Assembly: GCA_031292465.1 (NCBI GenBank)
Contig: JARLHB010000139.1
Span: 1 to 10,981 of the forward strand
Direction of reading: 5' to 3'
Source of the DNA: Ignavibacteriaceae bacterium
GTDB taxonomy: Bacteria > Bacteroidota > Ignavibacteria > Ignavibacteriales > Ignavibacteriaceae
Length of the DNA stretch: 10,981 bases
The translations under genes and the position numbers were made by a program. Positions 1-6,480 of this stretch are shown here, in pieces. The notes under the pieces are model-generated. The model was not told the DNA's origin. It saw only the letters and a list, made by a program, of their open reading frames with translations, and did no database searches. Every line of letters starts with the position of its first letter. The stretch's first letter is position 1.

Positions 1-1
1 A

Positions 2-1051
2 AAAAAACTTTCTCTTGATATACCTCTTTCAAAATATTTTCCGGGAATACCAAACTCTGATTCGATAACAATAGGTGAGATGTTAAACCATCACAGCGGG
101 CTGTATAGTTTTACAAACGATTCGGAATACGCTGCTTATCATACTTCTCCGAAAACCGAAAATGAAATGCTGAAAATATTTGAGAGCCATAAACCGGAAT
201 TTAATCCGGGTGAAAAGGGAGCTTACAGCAATACAAATTATGTGCTTCTTGGTTATATAATTGAAAAAATTACCGGCGACAGTTATGCAAGTCAATTGAA
301 AAAAAGAATTATTGATAAAATTGGCCTGGATAATACTTATTACGGGCATAAGATAAATATTAATAATGATGAGGCATCTTCTTATACTATGGTGGATGAT
401 AAGTGGGTTGAAAGTAAAGAAAGCGATATGAGCATACAGGGCGGTTCGGGAGGAATTGTTTCAACTACCGGCGACCTGGTTAAATTTACTTATGCTTTAT
501 TTACAGGGAATTTAATCAGCCCCGAATCACTTAAAAGCATGTTAACATTTAAAGATAATTTCGGGATGGGAATTTTTGAACTCGCATTCTATAAGCATAA
601 AGGATACGGCCATACCGGGGGGATAGATGGTTTTGCTTCCAACATGGGTTACTTCCCGGAAGACAGCCTTGCAATTGCTTTTTGTACAAACGCCATGAAT
701 TACAGCATGAATGAAATTTATACAGCTTTGTTAAGCAGTTATTATAATAAGCCATACACACCGCCTTCTTTTAAAACCGTTGCCGTTCCGGTTAAACAAT
801 TAAAAAAATATGAAGGTTTGTATTATTCAATAGTACTTAATACAAAAGTTACTGTAAAACTTAAAGGTAAAGTTTTAACAATACAGCCTGCAAATCAGTC
901 TCCTTTTCCGTTAAGCGCAATGAGTGAAACACAATTTAGATATGATCCGGCGGGCATCTTAATAGACTTCACTTTGCCTAAAGAAGGGGCGATAAATGAA
1001 TTCTATTTAAAACAGGGTAGGGGCAGATTCCTGTTTACCAGGGTGCTGTAA
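2..1051 (+). CDS. Serine hydrolase, beta-lactamase/peptidase S12 family (5' partial)
   Basis: The reading frame is open from the window edge, so the start and the SxxK nucleophile motif lie upstream and cannot be seen. What is present is the rest of a class C beta-lactamase-like fold. There is a KLSLDIPLSKYFPG-type segment, then LNHHSGL (nt 83-103), the catalytic YSN motif (nt 224-232, in GAYSNTNY), and an HTGG box (nt 611-622) in the place of the family's KTG/HTG motif. After about residue 255 a beta-rich C-terminal domain begins with LKKYEGLYYS, as in many S12 serine hydrolases with a lipocalin-like tail. The family includes D-Ala-D-Ala carboxypeptidases, esterases and beta-lactamases, usually exported; the substrate cannot be told from sequence. 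The first internal ATG (nt 80) falls in the middle of the conserved fold and is not the real start. Confidence 0.9.
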   Translation, partial: KKLSLDIPLSKYFPGIPNSDSITIGEMLNHHSGLYSFTNDSEYAAYHTSPKTENEMLKIFESHKPEFNPGEKGAYSNTNYVLLGYIIEKITGDSYASQLKKRIIDKIGLDNTYYGHKININNDEASSYTMVDDKWVESKESDMSIQGGSGGIVSTTGDLVKFTYALFTGNLISPESLKSMLTFKDNFGMGIFELAFYKHKGYGHTGGIDGFASNMGYFPEDSLAIAFCTNAMNYSMNEIYTALLSSYYNKPYTPPSFKTVAVPVKQLKKYEGLYYSIVLNTKVTVKLKGKVLTIQPANQSPFPLSAMSETQFRYDPAGILIDFTLPKEGAINEFYLKQGRGRFLFTRVL

Positions 1052-1092
1052 ATACAAAAAATGATCTATTTGTTTCTGGAAAGAATTTTAAA

Positions 1093-1308
1093 GTGATGGG
1101 ACCCATAAAAAAAATAAATAGCTATACAAGAGAAACGTATAACAAAATTGCGGAAAAATATTTTATCCTGTTTAAGGATGAAATGCTTGAGAAAAAATTT
1201 GACCGTAATTTGCTGGATAATTTTTCTGAAAATTTTAATAAAAGTTCTTTGATTTGCGATGCTGGCTGCTTGGTAAAGCAAAAACAATTCTATATTATCT
1301 TCCTTTGA
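1093..1308 (+). pseudogene. Truncated SAM-dependent methyltransferase remnant
   Basis: A 71-codon frame starts at GTG 1093 (or ATG 1096), with a weak purine-rich site (GGAAAGAA) just upstream. Its residues 8-60 read like the N-terminus of a class I methyltransferase: SYTRETYNKIAEKYF, a charged helix, then SLICDAGC, which is the first half of the SAM-binding motif I (normally DxGCGxG). Right after DAGC (about nt 1269) the similarity stops, and the frame runs through a dozen unrelated residues to a stop at 1306-1308. The glycine loop and the whole catalytic domain are missing, so this cannot be an active methyltransferase. I saw no continuation in the other frames downstream. It may have been cut by the arrival of the neighbouring HEPN/MNT pair, whose predicted promoter begins at 1304. 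The family assignment rests on pattern recognition only. Confidence 0.6.
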
Positions 1309-1336
1309 AATTAAAGCCATCTTTTTACTATATTTG
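1304..1336 (+). promoter_or_regulatory. Predicted Bacteroidota-type promoter for HEPN/MNT
   Basis: TTTG at 1304-1307 and TATATTTG at 1329-1336 are separated by 21 nt. This matches the Bacteroidota consensus TTTG-N19-21-TAnnTTTG at every fixed position. The HEPN start codon lies 18 nt beyond the -7 element, leaving room for a short leader that contains TAAGG. This is a prediction from sequence; no transcript evidence is available. Confidence 0.5.
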
Positions 1337-1354
1337 ATAAGACTTTAAGGCCTT

Positions 1355-1739
1355 ATGAACGAAAAAATAAAATATTGGACTGATTTATCAGAATATGATC
1401 TTGAAACTGTAGAAGCAATGTTAACAAGCAGAAGGTTTCTGTATGTGGGTTTTATGTGTCATCAATCGATAGAAAAAATTCTAAAAGCTTATTTTACTAA
1501 AACAAAAACAGATTCCGCACCATTCACTCATAGCCTGTCGTATATTGCTAAGAAAGCGGAATTATATAACTTGTTTTCTGACGAACAAAATTTTTATGGA
1601 TTTATTGGAGCCGCTGAATATTGAAGCACATTACCCTGCAGATAAAGATAGAATTTTTAATTCATTAACTTATGATAAATGTACGGAAATTTTAATTAAA
1701 ACAAGAGAATTGCAAATATGGATCAAAGAGAAGCTATAG
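1355..1739 (+). pseudogene. HEPN-domain protein with single-base frameshift (partner of MNT)
   Basis: The first frame (ATG 1355 to TGA 1622-1624) encodes a HEPN N-terminal half: YDLETVEAML, RRFLYVGFMCHQSIEKILKAY and THSLSYIAKKAE. The second half is in the +1 frame and ends at 1739: MDLLEPLNIEAHYPADKDR, then a C-terminal helix ending in WIKEKL. Removing one T from the T5 run at 1591-1595 joins the two into a 127-residue protein of normal length for this HEPN family (PF05168 type). HEPN proteins paired with MNT nucleotidyltransferases form toxin-antitoxin-like modules (type VII in the HepT/MntA case). The repaired protein shows no clear R-x4-6-H RNase motif, and the position that is often ARYP in relatives reads AHYP. 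RNase activity is therefore not supported. The frameshift may be real, a homopolymer sequencing error, or a +1 slip at UUU-U. The 3' end overlaps the MNT start by 22 nt. Confidence 0.75.
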
Positions 1740-2023
1740 AAAAATTGATTCGTTACAGGCTTTTACTATCAAAGCATTTTGATTTAGATAAAGTAATACT
1801 TTTCGGTTCTTATGCAAAAGGATCACAGCGGACTGATAGCGATATAGATGTTGCAGTAGTTGTTAAAAAGGTTAAAGGTGATTATTTTACTTATACCCCA
1901 TTATTGTGGAAGTTGAGGAGAGAAATAGACGACAGAATAGAACCAATCCTTTTTGAAACAGGTAATGATAAAAGCGGATTCTTGCAGTCTATTGTAAACG
2001 AAGGGATAGAAATAAGAGCATAA
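1718..2023 (+). CDS. MNT-type nucleotidyltransferase domain protein (HEPN partner)
   Basis: This is a 101-residue minimal nucleotidyltransferase of the DNA polymerase beta fold. The signature is intact: FGSYAKGSQRTDSDIDVAVV, giving G30-S31 and the metal-binding pair D42-x-D44, with a likely third acidic ligand at E75 (RIEPIL). The length is normal for the MNT family. In studied HEPN/MNT modules such as MntA/HepT, the MNT protein inactivates the HEPN toxin by adding AMP; here that role is inferred from the pairing. The ATG at 1718 lies inside the last codons of the HEPN gene (22-nt overlap), so translation is probably coupled. Because the MNT gene is whole while HEPN is frameshifted, this may be a surviving antitoxin beside a decayed toxin. 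Confidence 0.85.
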   Translation: MDQREAIEKLIRYRLLLSKHFDLDKVILFGSYAKGSQRTDSDIDVAVVVKKVKGDYFTYTPLLWKLRREIDDRIEPILFETGNDKSGFLQSIVNEGIEIRA

Positions 2024-2159
2024 ACTTGTGACGTGTCCCTTTAATACGAACGCCTTGAATTATATATAATTTAAAATTAAATTCCATAGGCTATTTTAGG
2101 TCTCCCATAAAAATTGTTAAATTATTAGTATAAAATTAAATATTAAGTTAAGGTAAATT

Positions 2160-2354
2160 ATGAGTGCATTAATGATAAAGGCAGACCCTAAGAGTAATAA
2201 AATCCTATCAGCATTAGCTAAAAAGCTTGGAGGTAGTGTACTGCCTATAAGGGACGAACAGTTTGAAGATCTGGCATTGGGATCAATGATGGATAAGGTT
2301 AAAACGACTGAAACTGTTAGCAGGAAAGAAGTAATCAAAAAACTAAGAAAATAA
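2160..2354 (+). CDS. Small putative antitoxin upstream of RelE-type toxin
   Basis: This 64-residue protein reads MSALMIKADPKSNKILSALAKKLG at its start. It continues with a DEQFEDLALGSMMDKVKT segment and ends in a basic VSRKEVIKKLRK tail. I do not recognise a named DNA-binding family. Its size, its charged helical make-up and its position directly before a RelE/ParE-like gene, with stop and start sharing one base (TAATG at 2352-2356), make it the likely antitoxin of a type II pair. The start has only a weak AAGG (2150-2153) upstream. The AT-rich stretch from 2111 to 2145 has a TTG at 2114-2116 and TAAATATT at 2137-2144, but these are poor promoter matches. The 136 nt between the MNT gene and this start hold nothing else I can support. 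Confidence 0.65.
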   Translation: MSALMIKADPKSNKILSALAKKLGGSVLPIRDEQFEDLALGSMMDKVKTTETVSRKEVIKKLRK

Positions 2355-2629
2355 TGATTGTTGAATTTGATAAATCATTTTTGAAAAGTCTAAATAAGAT
2401 AAATGATCCCTTAATACTGTCTAAAATTGAATATATAATAAATGAGTTTGATGGCGCAAAAGCATTAATCAGTATTAGAAACATTAAAAAACTTTCGGGT
2501 TTTAAAAATTATTACAGAATTAAAACGGGTGATTATAGAATTGGGGTCGAATTGGTTGATTCCGAAACAGTTAGATTCATTATTATTGCACACAGAAAAG
2601 ATATTTACAGAACCTTTCCTAAGAAATAA
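2354..2629 (+). CDS. RelE/ParE-superfamily toxin (type II toxin-antitoxin)
   Basis: The 91-residue protein has the layout of a RelE-like mRNA interferase. The N-terminus, VEFDKSFLKSLNKI, forms the first strand and helix. Next comes the conserved core KLSGFKNYYRIKTGDYRIG, and the C-terminal strand is FIIIAHRKDIYRTFPKK, where H-R-x-x-I-Y-R-x-F-P is typical of this family. Known members cut mRNA on the ribosome, while the related ParE toxins poison gyrase; the residues here suit the RelE branch better. The length is normal and the frame intact. Its ATG overlaps the stop of the preceding 64-residue gene by one base, so the two are almost certainly co-translated. The suf promoter starts about 50 nt after its stop. 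Confidence 0.85.
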   Translation: MIVEFDKSFLKSLNKINDPLILSKIEYIINEFDGAKALISIRNIKKLSGFKNYYRIKTGDYRIGVELVDSETVRFIIIAHRKDIYRTFPKK

Positions 2630-2682
2630 TATTATTCTCTCATCACAACCTCAGTTTATGACTGAATTCTCACATTTCAATC

Positions 2683-2713
2683 TTGACTTTTTTGTATAGA
2701 TACTTTAGTTTTG
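2683..2713 (+). promoter_or_regulatory. Predicted promoter of the suf operon
   Basis: TTG at 2683-2685 (within TTGACT) is followed after 20 nt by TAGTTTTG at 2706-2713, a perfect match to the Bacteroidota -7 element TAnnTTTG. Transcription would start near 2718-2722. The palindromic repeat at 2732-2770 would then lie wholly inside the leader of the sufB mRNA. The prediction rests on sequence match and position only. Confidence 0.5.
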
Positions 2714-2731
2714 GTATGTGTTTTTGGTAAA

Positions 2732-2770
2732 AGAGACGGGGCACTTGTCCCTATGGGATGCCCGGTCTCT
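2732..2770. repeat. Palindromic repeat in the predicted sufB leader (copy 1)
   Basis: The arms AGAGACGGGGCA (2732-2743) and TGCCCGGTCTCT (2759-2770) are inverted repeats with one mismatch. Between them TCCC (2748-2751) pairs with GGGA (2755-2758) around a TAT loop, leaving a CTTG bulge on the left side. The right edge shares GGATGCCC[G/C]GTCTCTACAA, with a single mismatch, with the larger element at 10724-10810. This marks a dispersed repeat family. The hairpin ends 29 nt before the preferred sufB start and could affect translation or mRNA stability. Confidence 0.75.
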
Positions 2771-2799
2771 ACAATATAAATCAATATATGGAAAAGTTA

Positions 2800-4248
2800 A
2801 TGAGCTCGACTGAAGTATCGACAATTGAAGAACTTGCGAATAAAGAATATAAATACGGATTTGTAAGTGATATAGAAGCAGACAGCCTTCCTCTGGGGCT
2901 TAATGAGGAAATAATCTGCAGGCTTTCCGCCATAAAAAAAGAGCCGGAGTTTATGCTGGAATGGCGGCTTAAAGCATACCGGCACTGGCTTACTCTAACC
3001 GAACCAAATTGGGCTAATATTCATTATGACCCGATTGATTATCAGGCGATTTCATATTATTCGGCACCAAAAAAGAAACCAAAACTCGACAGCTTGGATG
3101 AGGTTGACCCTGAATTGAGAAAGACTTATGAAAAACTGGGTATTTCTCTGGAAGAACAAAAAATCTTTTCAGGCGTTGCTGTGGATGCCGTATTCGACAG
3201 CGTTTCCGTTGCTACAACTTTTAAGGAAAAACTTTCGGAGCTTGGCATAATCTTTTGCTCCATGTCCGAAGCAATAAAGAATCACTCTGACCTTATAAAG
3301 CAGTACCTGGGAAGCGTGGTACCATATACTGATAATTATTTTGCTTCGCTTAATGCTGCAGTATTCAGTGATGGTTCTTTTGCTTATATACCTAAAGGTG
3401 TGCGCTGTCCTATGGAGCTTTCTACCTACTTTAGAATTAATGCCGCCAACACCGGGCAGTTTGAAAGGACATTAATAATTGCTGATGAAGGCGCTTATGT
3501 AAGCTACCTTGAAGGCTGTACTGCTCCGATGAGGGATGAAAACCAGCTTCACGCGGCAGTGGTAGAACTTATTGCGCTTGATAATGCTTCGGTTAAATAT
3601 TCAACGGTTCAGAACTGGTATCCGGGCGATAAGAATGGTAAAGGCGGAATCTATAATTTTGTTACAAAGCGCGGGCTGTGTAAAGGAGTTAATTCAAAAA
3701 TATCCTGGACGCAGGTTGAAACCGGTTCGGCTATAACCTGGAAATATCCAAGCTGTATCTTACAGGGAGATAACTCAAGCGGCGAGTTTTATTCGGTTGC
3801 AGTAACTAATAATTACCAGCAGGCAGATACCGGTACAAAAATGGTTCATATAGGCAAAAACACAAGCAGTACGATTGTTTCAAAAGGTATTTCTGCCGGT
3901 AAAAGCAATAACAGCTACCGCGGACAGGTTAAGATAATTAAAAAGGCAGAAAATGCCCGTAACTTCTCTCAGTGCGATTCGTTATTAATCGGCGATAAAT
4001 GCGGTGCTCATACATTTCCGTATCTGGAAATAAATAATTCTACCGCACAGGTTGAGCATGAAGCGACAACATCCAAGATAGGCGACGACCAGATATTTTA
4101 TTTAAATCAAAGAGGCATTGCGCTTGAAGATGCAATCAACCTGATTGTAAACGGATATTGCAAAGAAGTATTTAAAGAGCTGCCTATGGAGTTTGCAGTT
4201 GAAGCGCAAAAACTGCTAAGCGTTAGTCTTGAAGGCAGTGTAGGGTAG
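2800..4248 (+). CDS. sufB: Fe-S cluster assembly scaffold protein SufB
   Basis: SufB is the scaffold subunit of the cytosolic SufBC2D complex on which new Fe-S clusters are built. The sequence carries family hallmarks throughout: NKEYKYGFVSDIEADSLPLGLNE near the N-terminus, EWRLKAYRHWL, FSDGSFAYIPKGVRCPMELSTYF, EGCTAPMRDENQLHAAVVEL and the C-terminal QVEHEATTSKIGDDQ. The residues matching E. coli Cys405 and Glu434, needed for sulfur transfer and cluster formation, are present as Cys392 (in QCDSLLIGDKCGAH) and Glu421. I chose ATG 2800 (482 residues): it follows GGAAAAG and gives the family's usual length. ATG 2788 is possible. ATG 2758 lies inside the palindromic repeat and would add repeat-encoded residues. 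First gene of the suf operon, 67 nt before sufC. Confidence 0.95.
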   Translation: MSSTEVSTIEELANKEYKYGFVSDIEADSLPLGLNEEIICRLSAIKKEPEFMLEWRLKAYRHWLTLTEPNWANIHYDPIDYQAISYYSAPKKKPKLDSLDEVDPELRKTYEKLGISLEEQKIFSGVAVDAVFDSVSVATTFKEKLSELGIIFCSMSEAIKNHSDLIKQYLGSVVPYTDNYFASLNAAVFSDGSFAYIPKGVRCPMELSTYFRINAANTGQFERTLIIADEGAYVSYLEGCTAPMRDENQLHAAVVELIALDNASVKYSTVQNWYPGDKNGKGGIYNFVTKRGLCKGVNSKISWTQVETGSAITWKYPSCILQGDNSSGEFYSVAVTNNYQQADTGTKMVHIGKNTSSTIVSKGISAGKSNNSYRGQVKIIKKAENARNFSQCDSLLIGDKCGAHTFPYLEINNSTAQVEHEATTSKIGDDQIFYLNQRGIALEDAINLIVNGYCKEVFKELPMEFAVEAQKLLSVSLEGSVG

Positions 4249-4255
4249 ACGTAAT

Positions 4256-4271
4256 TCAGACTTCAGTCTGA
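4256..4271. repeat. Short inverted repeat between sufB and sufC
   Basis: TCAGAC (4256-4261), TTCA, GTCTGA (4266-4271) can form a 6-bp hairpin with a four-base loop, seven nt after the sufB stop. No T-tract follows, so it is not a canonical terminator. It may be an intergenic repeat or a processing or stability hairpin that separates sufB from sufC expression. Confidence 0.45.
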
Positions 4272-4315
4272 GCATTGTTTAGGAAATATTATAAAACAAA
4301 AAATCTGAGAAAATA

Positions 4316-5077
4316 ATGTTAGAAATTAAAAATTTGCACGCAAGTATTGAAGGAAAAGAAATATTAAAAGGCATAAGCCTTAAAATCAATGCCGGTGAAG
4401 TACATGCTATAATGGGGCCTAACGGCAGCGGTAAAAGTACTCTGGCACAGGTGCTTGCCGGACGAAAAGAGTATGTAGTTACAAGCGGTGAAGTTCTATT
4501 TGAAGGAAAAAACCTGCTCGATTTGTCACCTGAAGACAGGGCAAGGGAGGGTATCTTTTTAGCTTTCCAGTACCCTGTGGAAATTCCCGGTGTAAGCAAT
4601 ACCAACCTGCTTAAAACTGCAATAAATGAAATAAGAAAATACCGCGGTGAAGAACAGCTTGATGCAATGGAATTTCTTACCATCCTCAAAAAAAAGATGA
4701 AGCTTGTGGAAATGGACCAGTCGCTTTTAAGCCGGGCCGTTAATGAGGGCTTTTCCGGCGGTGAAAAGAAGCGAAATGAAATTCTTCAAATGGCTGTACT
4801 TGAGCCGAAGCTATCTATACTGGATGAAACTGATTCAGGGCTTGATATAGATGCATTAAGAGTTGTTGCCAACGGCGTTACAAAATTGAGATCAAAAGAT
4901 ACAGCCTCAATAGTTGTAACCCACTACCAAAGGCTTCTTAACTATATTATTCCGGATTTTGTGCATGTATTGTATAACGGCAGAATAGTTAAATCCGGTA
5001 CAAAAGAGTTAGCTTTTGAATTGGAAGAAAAAGGCTACGACTGGCTGAAAGACCAAAAAGAGCTGGTGGAAGGTTAA
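4316..5077 (+). CDS. sufC: Fe-S cluster assembly ATPase SufC
   Basis: SufC is the ABC-type ATPase of the SufBC2D scaffold; ATP binding drives the shape change needed for cluster assembly. It has no membrane segments and acts in the cytosol. All ABC motifs are intact: Walker A GPNGSGKST (residues 34-42), Q-loop in FLAFQYPVEIPG, signature FSGGEKKR (146-153), Walker B LSILDE with catalytic Glu171, D-loop SGLD and the switch histidine His203 in VVTHYQRLL. The SufC-type spacing and the FSGGEKKRNEILQM sequence separate it from transporter ATPases. The length of 253 residues is normal. The start at ATG 4316 fits the MLEIKNLHA beginning seen in the family. The stop is one base from the sufD start, so the two are translationally linked. 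Confidence 0.97.
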   Translation: MLEIKNLHASIEGKEILKGISLKINAGEVHAIMGPNGSGKSTLAQVLAGRKEYVVTSGEVLFEGKNLLDLSPEDRAREGIFLAFQYPVEIPGVSNTNLLKTAINEIRKYRGEEQLDAMEFLTILKKKMKLVEMDQSLLSRAVNEGFSGGEKKRNEILQMAVLEPKLSILDETDSGLDIDALRVVANGVTKLRSKDTASIVVTHYQRLLNYIIPDFVHVLYNGRIVKSGTKELAFELEEKGYDWLKDQKELVEG

Positions 5078-5078
5078 T

Positions 5079-6401
5079 ATGAGCCAAATTCCGGATATTA
5101 AAAAATGGTATATCTCAAACTTTGAAACGTTTGAAAATAGTTTGAACGGAGGAAGCTTAAAACCTATTCATCAGGTAAGGAAAGAGGCGATAGCTGATTT
5201 TTCTAAACTTAATTTCCCGACTACTCATGATGAGGACTGGCGTTTTACAAACATTACTCCGTTATTAAAACATGACTTTATTTCGGGTGAAAGAATCAAA
5301 TTAAAACATAAAGAGATAAAGAATTTTCTTTTCAAGAAAATTTCAGATAACCTGCTGGTCTTTGTAAACGGCCACTATGCCCCTGAGTTTTCCAAGTCTA
5401 AAAATCTGCCTGAAGAGATAAAGCCCGGCAGTTTAGCAGATGAAATTGAAAAGGGTTCTGAGATTGTCGACAAGTATTTAGGCAAATATGCAAATTGTAA
5501 AACGCAGATATTTACGGCTCTTAGTACGGCATTTACACAGGACGGTGCTTTTATTTATGTGCCCGATAATTTAATTGTAGATGTGCCGATAAATATTTTA
5601 TTTATTACTGCCACCGGCGGCAAGAAAATATTATCGCAGCCCAGGAATCTTTTTGTCGTCGGGAAAAATTCACAGATATCTATTGTTGAAAGATATGTAA
5701 CTCTGGATGATGGAATTTATTTTACAAATGTTGTCTCGGAAATTGTAGCGGGTGAAAATTCAATAGTGAACCATATAAAAATACAGGAAGAAGGCTTAAA
5801 TGCTTTTCATGTATCCAGAACCGAGATTGATCAGGAAAAGAATAGTAACTTCACATCTTATTCTATTTCGCTTGGCGGAGAAATTTCCCGTAATGATGTA
5901 AACTCAAAATTTAACGATGAAGGCGGCGAGTGTACTTTAAATGGGCTGTATCTTTTAACAGGCAGCCAGCTATACGACACACACTCGTTAGTGGATCACG
6001 CAAAGCCGCACTGTACAAGCCATGAGAACTATAAAGGCATCCTGGACGATAATTCCCGCGGCGTGTTTAACGGTAAAGTTATAGTGCGTAAAGATGCACA
6101 GAAGACGAATGCATTTCAGGAAAATAAAAACATAATACTTTCGGATAATGCTTTGGTAGATACAAAACCCCAGCTTGAAATATTCGCAGATGATGTAAAA
6201 TGCAGCCACGGCGCTACCGTAGGACAGCTTGATGAGGATTCTTTGTTCTACCTTAAATCAAGAGGGATTGGAGAAGATAAGGCGCGCTCTATTCTAATTC
6301 ATGCATTTGCCAGTGATGTTATTAAATCAATTAAGATAGAACCGGTAAAAAATTATCTTGAAGAAATATTAGAGAGAAGATTTAACAAAGAAATATCTTA
6401 G
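5079..6401 (+). CDS. sufD: Fe-S cluster assembly protein SufD
   Basis: SufD is the paralogue of SufB in the SufBC2D scaffold; it helps bring in iron and forms the heterodimer on which the cluster is made. The protein has 440 residues. Its N-terminal helical part includes FPTTHDEDWRFTNITPL, typical of SufD, and is followed by the long beta-helix core. The C-terminal region carries KPQLEIFADDVKCSHGATVGQLDEDSLFYLKSRGI. Cys375 and His377 (nt 6201 and 6207) correspond to E. coli SufD Cys358 and His360, the latter essential for cluster assembly. The start lies one nt after the sufC stop, and the AAGGT at the end of sufC can serve as the ribosome site. The following 79-nt gap before sufS holds a repeat cluster. 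Confidence 0.95.
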   Translation: MSQIPDIKKWYISNFETFENSLNGGSLKPIHQVRKEAIADFSKLNFPTTHDEDWRFTNITPLLKHDFISGERIKLKHKEIKNFLFKKISDNLLVFVNGHYAPEFSKSKNLPEEIKPGSLADEIEKGSEIVDKYLGKYANCKTQIFTALSTAFTQDGAFIYVPDNLIVDVPINILFITATGGKKILSQPRNLFVVGKNSQISIVERYVTLDDGIYFTNVVSEIVAGENSIVNHIKIQEEGLNAFHVSRTEIDQEKNSNFTSYSISLGGEISRNDVNSKFNDEGGECTLNGLYLLTGSQLYDTHSLVDHAKPHCTSHENYKGILDDNSRGVFNGKVIVRKDAQKTNAFQENKNIILSDNALVDTKPQLEIFADDVKCSHGATVGQLDEDSLFYLKSRGIGEDKARSILIHAFASDVIKSIKIEPVKNYLEEILERRFNKEIS

Positions 6402-6406
6402 TGATT

Positions 6407-6466
6407 CTAAGTGTTCTTAATTACTTAGTTCCCTTTTTACCACTAAGAACACTAAGCTGCACTAAG
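6407..6466. repeat. Repeat cluster (CACTAAG units and inverted repeat) between sufD and sufS
   Basis: CACTAAG occurs three times, at 6441-6447, 6450-6456 and 6460-6466. CTAAGTGTTCTTA (6407-6419) is inverted against TAAGAACACTAAG (6444-6456) with one mismatch, enclosing a 24-nt spacer that also holds the near-palindrome ACTTAGT. There is no terminal T-tract after the right arm. It resembles dispersed intergenic repeats; a role as an mRNA hairpin setting sufS levels is only a possibility. Confidence 0.6.
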
Positions 6467-6480
6467 AAGAAAGTAACAAA

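Noticed and set aside
1586..1600. Programmed -1 frameshift in the HEPN gene
   Set aside because: The second half is in the +1 frame, so a -1 slip at AAAATTTTT would not join the halves. Only a +1 slip or a T deletion works.
2758..2799. Upstream ATG at 2758 as the start of sufB
   Set aside because: It lies within the right arm of the palindromic repeat, so the extra residues would be coded by a mobile repeat. There is no ribosome site, and ATG 2800 gives the usual SufB length.
4279..4689. 136-residue open frame on the minus strand
   Set aside because: It lies opposite the highly conserved sufC gene, shows no recognisable domain, and is explained by the codon pattern of the real gene.
6441..6466. 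Short CRISPR-like array from the CACTAAG units
   Set aside because: The units are only 7 nt long with gaps of 2-3 nt, far from CRISPR repeat and spacer sizes, and no cas gene is present.
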